Shown piece after piece: positions 25,294-33,267 of a stretch of DNA of 64,000 bases. The DNA is from Streptomyces sp. HNM0574. Lineage in GTDB: Bacteria > Actinomycetota > Actinomycetes > Streptomycetales > Streptomycetaceae. Under the pieces are notes generated by a model. The model made no database searches. It was given only the letters and a program-made list of their open reading frames with translations, and was not told the DNA's origin. Position 1 is the first letter of the stretch; each line of letters starts with the position of its first letter. The DNA lies in assembly GCF_012726235.1 (NCBI RefSeq), contig NZ_JAASAH010000014.1, forward strand, positions 1 through 64,000, given 5' to 3'. Position numbers and translations under genes: made by a program.

Positions 25294-26429
25294 CCACGCA
25301 CAACCCGGCAGCGCGTACCGTCCTGGACTTCCACGGCACCCGCCTGGAACTGCTCCGGGAACCGGGAGCCGGCATCGACGGGGCGCTGCGCTTCCTGGAG
25401 ACCCACGTCGTCCCCGCACCGGCGGGCGACGGGGACGGCCCCGAACCGGTCGCCACCCTGCGGGTGCACGCACCGCAACCGGACGGGGACCCGGGCCGGT
25501 TCACGCCGTCCCCCGGCGTGCACCGCGAGGACATCCACATCCGCAAGAGCGCCAGCGAGTTCTTCACCGTGCCCGCCCGGCGTGCGCGGGAGGAGGGCCG
25601 CGAGTACCTGGAGTGCACGAAGACCGGCAGCCGGTTCGTGTTCGACGCCGGTGCGCGCACCGTCGACGTCCTCGCCGGGCCCGAGGGCACCATGGACGTC
25701 GTGGAACTGGTGCGGGACCTCGTCCTGAAGCACCAGGAGAACACCGGCGCCGCCGTGCTGCACGCGACGGCCGCCTACCGGGACGGCTCCGCCGTGCTCG
25801 TCACCGGGGCGAAGGGAGCGGGCAAGAGCACCGTCCTGCTGGAGCTGGTGGAGCACTTCGGCTACGAGATCATGAGCGGCGACAAGACGCTCCTGCACGA
25901 GCAGCCGGACGGCACCGTCCTGGCCGCGGGCTGGCCCGACTACCCGCACCTCGGGTACGGGACCGTCGCCAAGTACCCCGGGCTGCGCGAGATCGCCGGG
26001 CTCGGCGACGACTACCGGCCCGCGGGCGACCACGCGTTCTCGCCCTTCGGCAAGTTCGCCGTGGACCCCGAGCGGTTCCGGGAACGGTTCCCGAGCGCGC
26101 CGCTCGGCACGCACGTCCCCGTCGCCGCGGTCGTCCACCCGTCGATCGGCCCCGGCGACCGCACCGTGCTGGAGCCCGTCGGCGGGAGCACGGAGGACCG
26201 GGCCGCCGTGTTCGAGGCGAACCTGGAGTCCGCCTTCGACGGTGCCCACGCCGGCTGGAACAGCTACCTGCCGGACGGCCGCGCCGCGCAGGCCGCGCGC
26301 CGGGGCCGCATCCTGGCCCGGCTCGCCGCCGTGCCGGCCTGGCAGCTCACCGGCCCCGGCGACCTCACACCCGGCAACTGGCCACCCCGGGCCGGTGGTC
26401 CGGACGGCACCCACGGCGGTGCCGCGTGA
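25290..26429 (+). CDS. HPr kinase-like / PEPCK-fold small-molecule kinase
   Basis: 379 residues from a GTG overlapping the PEP mutase stop, with GGAGG about 8 nt upstream. The N-terminal half is unassigned (ending in EYLECTKTGSRFVFDAG). The second half has the PEPCK/HPr-kinase fold: LHATAAYRDGSAVLVTGAKGAGKSTVLLELVE with the Walker A loop at 173-181, then YEIMSGDKTLL. HPr itself is not a plausible target in this setting; related kinases phosphorylate free serine or the hydroxyl of small molecules and peptides. I infer that it phosphorylates a hydroxyl on the phosphonate amino acid intermediate, perhaps the 4-OH, to make a leaving group. Confidence 0.75.
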   Translation: MTTHNPAARTVLDFHGTRLELLREPGAGIDGALRFLETHVVPAPAGDGDGPEPVATLRVHAPQPDGDPGRFTPSPGVHREDIHIRKSASEFFTVPARRAREEGREYLECTKTGSRFVFDAGARTVDVLAGPEGTMDVVELVRDLVLKHQENTGAAVLHATAAYRDGSAVLVTGAKGAGKSTVLLELVEHFGYEIMSGDKTLLHEQPDGTVLAAGWPDYPHLGYGTVAKYPGLREIAGLGDDYRPAGDHAFSPFGKFAVDPERFRERFPSAPLGTHVPVAAVVHPSIGPGDRTVLEPVGGSTEDRAAVFEANLESAFDGAHAGWNSYLPDGRAAQAARRGRILARLAAVPAWQLTGPGDLTPGNWPPRAGGPDGTHGGAA

Positions 26430-26908
26430 TCGAACTGACCGTCCCCAGCACCGGCCTCAACTCGCACTACGACCTCACGGACCGGATCACCGAAGCCCTG
26501 AAGGAGGCGGGCGCGGGTGACGGGCTGGCAGGGGTCTTCGCCCACGGCAGCACCGTCGGCCTCACGGTCATGCGGTACGAACAGGGCGCCGTCCAGGACC
26601 TGTTGCGGACGCTGGAGCGGCTCGCGCCCGAGAGCCCGGCCGGCGGAAGCCGCTATCTGCACGAGCTCACGACCGACGACCCGAACGGTTTCTCGCATCT
26701 GAAGTCGTCGCTGATCGGCACCAGTCTGCTGGTGCCCTTCCGGGACGGCGAGGCCGCGATGTCGCCCACCCACCGCGTCGTGCTCCTCGACTTCGACCTG
26801 AAGCCCGCCACCCGACGGGTCTTCGTCGACCCGCCCCGCCCGAACACCCCGGAGCCCGCCGCACCGACGGCACGCGACCGGCACGAGAAGCAGGAGAGCG
26901 CCCGATGA
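26426..26908 (+). CDS. YjbQ (UPF0047) family protein
   Basis: 160 residues, GTGA-coupled to the kinase gene. The family pattern is visible: VFAHGSTVGLTVMRYEQGAVQDLLRTLERLAP (the usual HTTAAVTINENxxP-like segment) and NGFSHLKSSLIGTSLLVPFRDGEAAMSPTHRVVLLDFDLKPATRRVFV (matching HxxSSLxGxSxxxPxxxGxLxLGxWQxxxxxEFD). YjbQ proteins are small trimeric beta proteins with weak thiamine-phosphate synthase activity reported; their real role is unsettled. The core is followed by a Pro-rich tail. In this operon it sits directly after the kinase, so a role in phosphate elimination or phosphoryl chemistry on the same intermediate is an attractive but unproven idea. Confidence 0.75.
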   Translation: MIELTVPSTGLNSHYDLTDRITEALKEAGAGDGLAGVFAHGSTVGLTVMRYEQGAVQDLLRTLERLAPESPAGGSRYLHELTTDDPNGFSHLKSSLIGTSLLVPFRDGEAAMSPTHRVVLLDFDLKPATRRVFVDPPRPNTPEPAAPTARDRHEKQESAR

Positions 26909-28047
26909 AGCTACGGCTCGCCACCCCCGGCCCCACCGAGGTCCCGCAGCGGCTGCTGCTGGCCGGTGCCCAGGAGATCATCCACCACCGCTCCGGCGAG
27001 ATGGAGGAGCTCATCCGCGGGATCGCCGCCGAACTCCCGCCGCTGTTCGGCACCACCCGGCCGGTCCACACCATCGCGTCCTCGGGCACCGGCGCCATGG
27101 AGGCCGCCGTCGCCAACTGTTTCTCCGCCGGCGACGAGGTCCTCGTGGTCTCCAACGGCTACTTCGGCGAACGCTTCCAGGCGATCTGCCGCGGCTACGG
27201 GCTGACCGTGCACGTCGTCGAGAGCGACTGGGGTACCAGCGCCGACCCGGCCCGGGTGGCCGAGGCGTACGCCGCGCACCCGGACATCCGCGGCGTCTTC
27301 GCCGTCTACAGCGAGACCTCCACGGGCGCGCTCAACGACATCGAGGCGATCGCCCGGATCTTCCGCGACACCGACGTGGTCGTGGTCGTCGACGCCATCA
27401 GCGGACTCCTCGTCCACCCGCTGGAGATGGACGCGTGGGGACTGGACGTGGTGCTGGCCGCCTCGCACAAGGGATTCATGCTGCCGCCCGGGCTGGCGTT
27501 CATCGCCCTCTCGGACAAGGCGTGGACGGCGGTGGAGCGCGCTTCGGGGCCCGCCTACTACTGGTCCTTCCAGCGGCTCCGCCAGTTCCACCCGATGCCC
27601 TCCTCCTCCCCCGCCGTCTCCCTCCTGCTCGCCCTGCACGAGTCGCTGAAGATGCTCGGGGAGGAAGGGCTGCCGGCCTTCCGCCGGCGGCACGCGACGC
27701 TCGGCCTCGCCGCCGAACGGGCCCTGTCCGCACTGGGGTTCCGCACCTTCATCCAGCAGCCCCACCGGCGCAGCCACGTCATCACCTCCGCGCTGGCGCC
27801 GGACGGGATCGACACCTCGCAGCTGCTGAAGAACCTCTCCACCCGGTACGGGGTGACGATGACCGGCGGCCAGGCGCACCTCAAGGGCAAGCTCATCCGC
27901 GTCGGCCACGTGGGCGCGGCGGACGCCCTGGACCTGAGCGGCGTGTTCGCCGCCGTGGAGATGTCCCTGCTCGACCTCGGCCACGACGTCACGCCCGGCT
28001 CCGGCACGGGCGAGATCATCCGCACCTTCCACCAGGAGGCCCGCTGA
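26905..28047 (+). CDS. Class V (alanine-glyoxylate type) PLP aminotransferase
   Basis: 380 residues, ATGA-coupled. Fold type I class V motifs: TPGPTEVPQRLL, HHRSGEMEELI, TIASSGTGAMEAAVANC, VYSETSTGALNDI, the PLP-binding Asp163 (VVDAISG) and the Schiff-base Lys189 (ASHKGFMLPPGL). It resembles serine-glyoxylate and alanine-glyoxylate aminotransferases more than the 2-aminoethylphosphonate transaminase PhnW, although the two groups are related. It probably converts the keto-phosphonate made by the aldolase into an alpha-amino acid. Direct transamination of phosphonoacetaldehyde to 2-aminoethylphosphonate is the alternative. Confidence 0.88.
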   Translation: MKLRLATPGPTEVPQRLLLAGAQEIIHHRSGEMEELIRGIAAELPPLFGTTRPVHTIASSGTGAMEAAVANCFSAGDEVLVVSNGYFGERFQAICRGYGLTVHVVESDWGTSADPARVAEAYAAHPDIRGVFAVYSETSTGALNDIEAIARIFRDTDVVVVVDAISGLLVHPLEMDAWGLDVVLAASHKGFMLPPGLAFIALSDKAWTAVERASGPAYYWSFQRLRQFHPMPSSSPAVSLLLALHESLKMLGEEGLPAFRRRHATLGLAAERALSALGFRTFIQQPHRRSHVITSALAPDGIDTSQLLKNLSTRYGVTMTGGQAHLKGKLIRVGHVGAADALDLSGVFAAVEMSLLDLGHDVTPGSGTGEIIRTFHQEAR

Positions 28048-28355
28048 TGCTGGTGCTCTACCAACGCGAGACCTGCCCGGACTGCAAGCCCGTGCGCGAG
28101 CTGCTGACGCGCCTGCAGATCTCGTACATGAACGTCAACGTCCCCAAGCCCAGGGAGGAGCGGCACGAGCTGATCCGGGTCACGGGCAGCAAGTTCATCC
28201 CGGCACTCGTCGACGGGGCGACCGTCCTCCCCGGCAAGCTCAAGCAGAATGCCGACCTGATCGCGTATCTCACGGAGCGGTACGCCGACCCCGAGGCCGT
28301 CCGCCCGGAGGGTGCGGGTGACGCCGCGCCCGGTCCGGCGGAGAACCCCGCGTGA
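28047..28355 (+). CDS. Glutaredoxin-like protein with CPDC active site
   Basis: 102 residues sharing one base with the aminotransferase stop (TGATG). The thioredoxin-fold N-terminus carries the redox pair Cys10/Cys13 (LYQRETCPDCKPVRELL), the cis-Pro region KFIPALVDGATVL and the C-terminal helix LIAYLTERYAD. It resembles glutaredoxins and the N-terminal domain of glutathione S-transferases. Actinobacteria use mycothiol rather than glutathione, so a mycoredoxin-like role is possible. No thiol step is needed for the proposed product, so its task in the operon is unknown. Confidence 0.8.
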   Translation: MLVLYQRETCPDCKPVRELLTRLQISYMNVNVPKPREERHELIRVTGSKFIPALVDGATVLPGKLKQNADLIAYLTERYADPEAVRPEGAGDAAPGPAENPA

Positions 28356-29563
28356 TCCGCTCCGCCGGGGTGCCCGCGCCACCGCGTCTCGCGGTGGTCG
28401 CGGGCACCCCGCACCTCCTCCGCGCCGCGCGGGACCTGGGGATCCGCACAACCCTGGTCTACGACTCCGCGGGCCCGGCCCCGGCCGCCGCGGCGGAGGC
28501 GGACGAGGCGGTCCCGGCGGCGCTCACCGACCACTCCGCTCTCCTGGCGGCCGTGGAACCGCTGCACGCCTCGGCCCCGTTCGGACGCGTCCTCTCCCTC
28601 ACCGAGACGGGTCTGCTGCCGGCCGCCGCCCTCACCGACGCGCTCGGGCTCCCCGGCAACGGCCTCGGCACCGTCCGTACCCTCCAGGACAAGCGCCGGA
28701 TGCGGGACCTGCTCGCGGCGCACGCTCTGAGCCCGGTCCGCACCAGGCCGGTCGCGTCCGCCGGTGAACTCGCGGGGTTCGTACGGGAGTTGGACGGTCC
28801 GGTGATCCTCAAACCCGCGGCGGGCACCGGCAGCAGTGCGGTCTTCCGGGTCGGCGCCGGGGAGGACACGGCGGCCGTGTGGGCACGGTTCGCCGCCGCG
28901 GGGGGCCGTGACGCGGTGGCCGAGGAGTTCCTCGACGGGCCCGAGATCAGCGTGGAGACCTTCTCCCACGACGGGCGGCACACGGTCGTCGCCGTCACCG
29001 ACAAGACGACCCTGCCCTCCTTCGTGGAGACCGGCCACACCCTGCCCAGCACCCACGGCAACGAGCAGACCGCGGCGGCGGCCGGCCTGGCCCGCGCCTT
29101 CCTGGACGCGGTGGGCCTCCGCGAGGGGCCCGCCCACACGGAGATGAAGCTGACCCCGGGCGGGCCCCGTGTCATCGAGTCGCACAACCGCATCGGCGGC
29201 GACAAGATCCGCGAACTCGTCCGCCGGGCCTACCGGTTGGACCTCGTACGCCTCACCGCGGGCGTGCCGTTCGGCCTGCTGGACCCGCCGCAGCGGCCGC
29301 CCGAACCCCACGGCGGCGCCGCCATCCGCTTCCTGACCCCGCGGCCCGGCACCGTCCGCCGCATCGGCACACCGCGGTTGACCGGGGCGGACGACGGCAC
29401 GCCCGTGGTCTCCCTGGACGTGGAGGTGGGCGATGTCGTACGCGCCGTCCGCTCGTCCGCCGACCGGGCCGGATACGTCCTGGCCGAGGGCACGGACGCA
29501 ACCGAGGCGGCCGCACGCTGCGAGCGGATCAGCCGCGGGATACGGATCGAAACGGAGGAGTGA
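28352..29563 (+). CDS. ATP-grasp ligase 1
   Basis: 403 residues from a GTG overlapping the previous stop. After a Rossmann-like N-terminal domain (RLAVVAGTPHLLRAARDLGIRTTLVYD), the ATP-grasp core has the nucleotide-binding Lys segment VILKPAAGTGSSAVFRV, the adenine-contact region AVAEEFLDGPEISVETFSHDG, and the Mg-binding E-x-N motif RVIESHNRIGGDKIRELVRRAY. This resembles L-amino-acid ligases and carnosine-synthase-like enzymes that activate a carboxylate as acyl phosphate. I infer that it makes one peptide bond of a phosphonopeptide. Three bases separate it from the next gene. Confidence 0.87.
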   Translation: MIRSAGVPAPPRLAVVAGTPHLLRAARDLGIRTTLVYDSAGPAPAAAAEADEAVPAALTDHSALLAAVEPLHASAPFGRVLSLTETGLLPAAALTDALGLPGNGLGTVRTLQDKRRMRDLLAAHALSPVRTRPVASAGELAGFVRELDGPVILKPAAGTGSSAVFRVGAGEDTAAVWARFAAAGGRDAVAEEFLDGPEISVETFSHDGRHTVVAVTDKTTLPSFVETGHTLPSTHGNEQTAAAAGLARAFLDAVGLREGPAHTEMKLTPGGPRVIESHNRIGGDKIRELVRRAYRLDLVRLTAGVPFGLLDPPQRPPEPHGGAAIRFLTPRPGTVRRIGTPRLTGADDGTPVVSLDVEVGDVVRAVRSSADRAGYVLAEGTDATEAAARCERISRGIRIETEE

Positions 29564-29566
29564 GCC

Positions 29567-30259
29567 GTGCGTCATGCCGTCGTCACCGACATCCACGGCG
29601 ATACGGCGGGCCTGCGCCGGGTGCTCCGGCAGGTCGCGCAGCAGAACGTCGACCGGCTCGTCTGCCTCGGCGACGTGTTCGAGTGCCGGGTCGGCAAACG
29701 GGACGTCCCCGGCTACGAGTTCAGCGCGCTGCGGGACGTCTTCGACCCCGACCCCGCGCTCGCCCGCCTGCTGGCGGACGCGGTCGTGGTGCGCGGCAAC
29801 CAGGAGGAACGGATCACCCGGCTGGTGCCCGGGCACCTGTGCCCCGCCTGGGCCCGGGGCCTCCTCACCGCGCCGCTGGAGTACACCACCCCGTTCGCCG
29901 TGTACTGCCACGGCCACACCCTGCCGTGGCAGGAACCGGAACCCGGCCTGTGGTCCCCGCTGGGCGCCGGCTTCACCGGCACCGCCCTGGTGCACGGCCA
30001 CCACCACCGCAGCGCGCTGCACCGGCTCCCGCCGGGCGGCGGCCGCCGCGGGGTGCCGCAGCGCGTCCCCGTCCGCCCCGGCGTCCCCGTGCGGCTGGAC
30101 GACGGGGCGCGGTACGTCGTGAACGTCGGCTCCGTCACCCGGGCCGGCCCGGACCGCGGCCCCACCCCCGCCTGGGCCGTTCTCGACGAGCGGGCGGCGA
30201 CCCTCACGTTCCACGGATGCGGGCCCGGCGCGGGCCCACGAGAGAAGGAGACGGCGTGA
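29567..30259 (+). CDS. Calcineurin-like metallophosphoesterase
   Basis: 230 residues from the GTG at 29567 (GGAGG about 9 nt upstream). The metal-site blocks are present in order: VVTDIHGDTAGL (Asp8, His10), LGDVFECR (Asp36), VVRGNQEERI (Asn78), YCHGHTLPW and LVHGHHHRSA (His cluster at 143-147). It belongs to the PP2A-like/YfcE-like superfamily of phosphoesterases. In this operon it could hydrolyse a phosphorylated intermediate or by-product, or remove a protecting phosphate. Which of these applies cannot be told from sequence. It lies between the two ligase genes, which argues for a pathway role rather than chance. Confidence 0.82.
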   Translation: MRHAVVTDIHGDTAGLRRVLRQVAQQNVDRLVCLGDVFECRVGKRDVPGYEFSALRDVFDPDPALARLLADAVVVRGNQEERITRLVPGHLCPAWARGLLTAPLEYTTPFAVYCHGHTLPWQEPEPGLWSPLGAGFTGTALVHGHHHRSALHRLPPGGGRRGVPQRVPVRPGVPVRLDDGARYVVNVGSVTRAGPDRGPTPAWAVLDERAATLTFHGCGPGAGPREKETA

Positions 30260-31428
30260 CCCGGCAGGTACTGCTGCTCAATTCCGACAAGCCCGAGGTG
30301 CTGCGCGCGCTGGCCGCCCGGCCCGACGTCCGGGTCCGGGTTCTCGCCCGCAAGCGGTACGCGCCGCTGTACCGGAACCACGAGACCGCCTTCGTGGACC
30401 GCCTCGACGATCTCGCCCAGGTGGAACGCGCCGCGTACCGGCTGGCCGGCGGCGGCCCGGTGGACCACGTGCTCGCCGCCACCGAGAAGAGCGTCGTCCC
30501 GGCCGGGCTGGTCCGGGCGCTGCTCGGGGTTCCGGGTCCTGGCTTCGACCAGTCGCTGTGGGCCACGCACAAGCGGGCGATGAAGGACCGGCTGCGGGCG
30601 GCGGGAATCCCGGTGACGCCGCACGCGCAGGCGGCCGGCGTCGACGACGTGCCGCGCGCGGCGGAGACGACGGGATGGCCCGTCATGATCAAGCCCGTCT
30701 TCGGCTCGGGTTCGAAGTGCACGCACCGGGTGGAGTCCGCCGCCGACTTCGAGGCACGACACCGCGCCGGGGACTTCGCCGACCTGGCGGCGCAGCCCGC
30801 GCCCGTCCAGGTGGAGCGGCTGGTGCGGTTCGAGTCGGAGTACCACTGCGACGGTGTGCTGCACGCGGGGACGGTCCACCGGGCCGCCGTGTCCCGCTAC
30901 TTCACGCCCCCCTTGCAGATCCACCGGGACCTGGACTGCTCTCACGTCATGGAGCAGCGCGGGCCGCTGGCCGAGGGCGTGCTGGACCTCCACCGGCGGG
31001 TCGTCGCGGCGCTGGGGCTGACCGACGGGGTGACGCACCTGGAGGTCTTCGGCACCGAACAGGGGCTCCTGGTCGGCGAGATCGCCGTCCGGCCCGGTGG
31101 TCTGGGCATCCCGCGCATGTGGTGGCACGCCTTCGGCATCGACCTGTGGGAGGAGTTCGTCCGCACCGGGCTCGGCGAACCGCCCTCCGAGCCCGCTCCG
31201 GGCAGCCGCCCCGGCCTCGTCGGACGGACCCAGCTCCCGGCACTCCCCGGAATCCGGGAGAGCGCGGCGGCCGTACCCGGTGTGCTGGAGGTGCGCACGC
31301 CCGAGGAGAGCGGTACGGGCAATCTGGAGGCGTTCTTCGGCGCCGACGACGACGCCGGGATCGAGGACCTCAACACCCGGCTGCACAGCCTGCCCGGCCT
31401 GCCGGTGCGGACGGGCAGGCCGCGATGA
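30256..31428 (+). CDS. ATP-grasp ligase 2
   Basis: 390 residues from a GTG overlapping the phosphoesterase stop (GTGA) after AGAAGGAG. The N-terminal Rossmann part (VLLLNSDKPEVLRALAARPDVRVRVLARKRY) is followed by the ATP-grasp core: VMIKPVFGSGSKCTHRVES, VQVERLVRFESEYHCDGVLHAG and VTHLEVFGTEQGLLVGEIAVRPGG. It is only distantly similar to the first ligase, so the two are unlikely to be a recent duplication and probably accept different substrates. Two ligases fit a tripeptide product, as in plumbemycins (two ordinary residues joined to the phosphonate amino acid). This is inference. Confidence 0.86.
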   Translation: MTRQVLLLNSDKPEVLRALAARPDVRVRVLARKRYAPLYRNHETAFVDRLDDLAQVERAAYRLAGGGPVDHVLAATEKSVVPAGLVRALLGVPGPGFDQSLWATHKRAMKDRLRAAGIPVTPHAQAAGVDDVPRAAETTGWPVMIKPVFGSGSKCTHRVESAADFEARHRAGDFADLAAQPAPVQVERLVRFESEYHCDGVLHAGTVHRAAVSRYFTPPLQIHRDLDCSHVMEQRGPLAEGVLDLHRRVVAALGLTDGVTHLEVFGTEQGLLVGEIAVRPGGLGIPRMWWHAFGIDLWEEFVRTGLGEPPSEPAPGSRPGLVGRTQLPALPGIRESAAAVPGVLEVRTPEESGTGNLEAFFGADDDAGIEDLNTRLHSLPGLPVRTGRPR

Positions 31429-32708
31429 GCGGGCGGCAGCCGGCAGCGGACGACGGCGGGCAGGCGCGGCTGCGGAGAGCGGCGCGGGCCGTGCTGCCCG
31501 CGCCGGGGCAGCACCGGCTGCTCGCCGTCTCCTGGCTGGTCAAGACGGTGGGCAGCGGGCTGTATCTGCCCACCAGCACGCTGTACTTCACCCGCGTCGC
31601 CGGCCTGCCCGTGCCGCAGGTCGCCACCGGTCTCACCGTGGCCGGGATCGTGGCACTCGCCGGGGCCGTGCCGCTGGGCGGGCTCGCCGACCGGTTCGGC
31701 CCGCGCCGGGTGTACGCCGCCCTGCTGGCCGTGCAGTTCACGGTGATGGCCGCCCTCGTCCTGGTCCGCGGGTTCCCGCTGTTCCTCGGGCTCATCACCC
31801 TGTTCCTGCTCGCCGAGCAGGGCAGCACCGCCGCGCGGGGGGCGCTGGTCGCCACGGTCGGGGAAGGCGCGGAGCGCATCCGGCTCCGTGCCTACCTGCG
31901 GGTCGTCACGAACGTCGGCATCACCGTCGGCGCCGGACTGGCCGCCCTGGCCATCCAGGCCGACAGCCGGACCGCGTACACCACGCTGCTGCTGTGCACC
32001 GCCCTCACCTACCTCGGAGCCGCCGTACCGCTGCGGGGTCTGCCGCGGGACGCCGTCGCCGGTGCGCGGGCGGAGCGCGGGGCCTCGGCGTGGAGCGTGC
32101 TGCGCGACGGGCGCTACGTCGCGGTCACCGCCGTCTGCGGCGTGCTGTCGTTGCAGGCCCCGGTGCTCTCGTTCGCCGTGCCGGTCTGGGTCGTCGACCA
32201 CACCTCGGCGCCGCCTGTCCTGGTGTCGGCCGTCGTCGTGGTGAACACGGTGCTGGTCGTCCTGTTCCAGATCCGGGCCAGCCGCGGGGCGGAGGACGAC
32301 ACCAGAGCCGCGCGGCTGTGCCGCCGGGCCGGACTCGCGCTGCTGCTGGCCTGCGGGGTGATGGCGTTCACCGCCGCTCCCCCCGCCTGGCCCGCCGCCG
32401 GGCTGCTGCTGCTCTTCGCCGCCCTGCTGACGCTCGGCGAACTCTGGCTGTCGGCAGGCTCGTTCGGCCTGAGCTTCTCTCTCGCCCCGGACGGGGCACA
32501 CGGCCAGTACCAGGGGTTCTTCTCACTCGGCCGCGGCGCGGCCACCGCCGTCGCCCCCTGGCTGCTGGCCGTGCTGTGCCTGGGGGACGACACCGGGCGC
32601 GGCTGGATCCTGCTCGGCACGGTGTTCGCCGTGGCCGGTCTGCTGGCCCCGCTCACCGTGCGGCGCCCGGCTCCGCCGGACACGCGGCGTCCGGCGGAGG
32701 CGTCCTAG
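31425..32708 (+). CDS. MFS transporter, probable product exporter
   Basis: 427 residues, ATGA-coupled to the second ligase. About twelve transmembrane helices; the MFS signature loop between helices 2 and 3 is GGLADRFGPRRVYAALL. Helices include VATGLTVAGIVALAGAVPL, VVTNVGITVGAGLAALAIQ and LLLLFAALLTLGELWLSAGSFGLSFSL. The last gene of a phosphonate biosynthetic operon is commonly an exporter that also contributes to self-protection. Import of a peptide or precursor cannot be excluded. A convergent hairpin follows the stop. Confidence 0.88.
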   Translation: MSGRQPAADDGGQARLRRAARAVLPAPGQHRLLAVSWLVKTVGSGLYLPTSTLYFTRVAGLPVPQVATGLTVAGIVALAGAVPLGGLADRFGPRRVYAALLAVQFTVMAALVLVRGFPLFLGLITLFLLAEQGSTAARGALVATVGEGAERIRLRAYLRVVTNVGITVGAGLAALAIQADSRTAYTTLLLCTALTYLGAAVPLRGLPRDAVAGARAERGASAWSVLRDGRYVAVTAVCGVLSLQAPVLSFAVPVWVVDHTSAPPVLVSAVVVVNTVLVVLFQIRASRGAEDDTRAARLCRRAGLALLLACGVMAFTAAPPAWPAAGLLLLFAALLTLGELWLSAGSFGLSFSLAPDGAHGQYQGFFSLGRGAATAVAPWLLAVLCLGDDTGRGWILLGTVFAVAGLLAPLTVRRPAPPDTRRPAEAS

Positions 32709-32718
32709 CGGACGCGGG

Positions 32719-32740
32719 GCCGGACGCCGGGCGGTCCGGC
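32719..32740. terminator. Hairpin between phosphonate operon and convergent molybdenum hydroxylase genes
   Basis: GCCGGAC (32719-32725) pairs with GTCCGGC (32734-32740) across an 8-nt loop, in the 41-bp gap between convergent stops. Confidence 0.45.
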
Positions 32741-32749
32741 GGCAGCGGG

Positions 32750-33238
32750 TCAGCCCATCCGCCGCGCCCCGTCGAGGATGGCCTCGCGGATGCGGTGGTA
32801 GGTGCCGCAGCGGCAGATGTTGCGGATCTCGGCGAGGTCCTCCTCGCCGATCTCGCGGCCGGCGGCACGGGCCTCGCGGACCTTCGAGACGGCCGTCATG
32901 ATCTGGCCGGGCTGGCAGTAGCCGCACTGCACGACGTCCCTCTCCAGCCAGGCCTCCTGCATCGGGTGCAGTTCGCCGTCACCGGCGTCCTCGGCGTCGG
33001 GCAGGCCCTCGATGGTGGTGACCCGGTCCTCGGCCGAGACCTTGGAGACCGGCACCGAACAGGGGTTGAACTCCCGGCCGTTGAGGTGGCTGGTGCAGGC
33101 CCGGCAGACGCGGATGCCGCAGCCGTACTTGGGTCCCGTCACGCCGAGGCGGTCGCGCAGCACCCACAGCAGCCGCTCGTCGTCCCCCGCGTCCACGGTG
33201 ACCCGCTCGCCGTTGAGGATGAATGAGTGTTCCGGCAC
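32750..33238 (-). CDS. (2Fe-2S) small subunit of a molybdenum hydroxylase (IorA-like)
   Basis: 162 residues from a GTG with AGAAGGAG upstream. Two [2Fe-2S] sites: the N-terminal plant-type site (GPKYGCGIRVCRACTSHLNG, with a later Cys in EFNPCSV) and the C-terminal site (VQCGYCQPGQIMTAVSKV ... RNICRCGTYHRIREAIL). One of the plant-type Cys spacings is shifted compared with the usual CGxGxCGAC, as in isoquinoline 1-oxidoreductase small subunits. It passes electrons from the Mo cofactor to an external acceptor. It is transcribed downstream of the large subunit with a 29-bp gap. Confidence 0.9.
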   Translation of the reverse strand: MPEHSFILNGERVTVDAGDDERLLWVLRDRLGVTGPKYGCGIRVCRACTSHLNGREFNPCSVPVSKVSAEDRVTTIEGLPDAEDAGDGELHPMQEAWLERDVVQCGYCQPGQIMTAVSKVREARAAGREIGEEDLAEIRNICRCGTYHRIREAILDGARRMG

Positions 33239-33267
33239 GTTGCTCCTTCTCAGGGGTGGGCCGGCCG

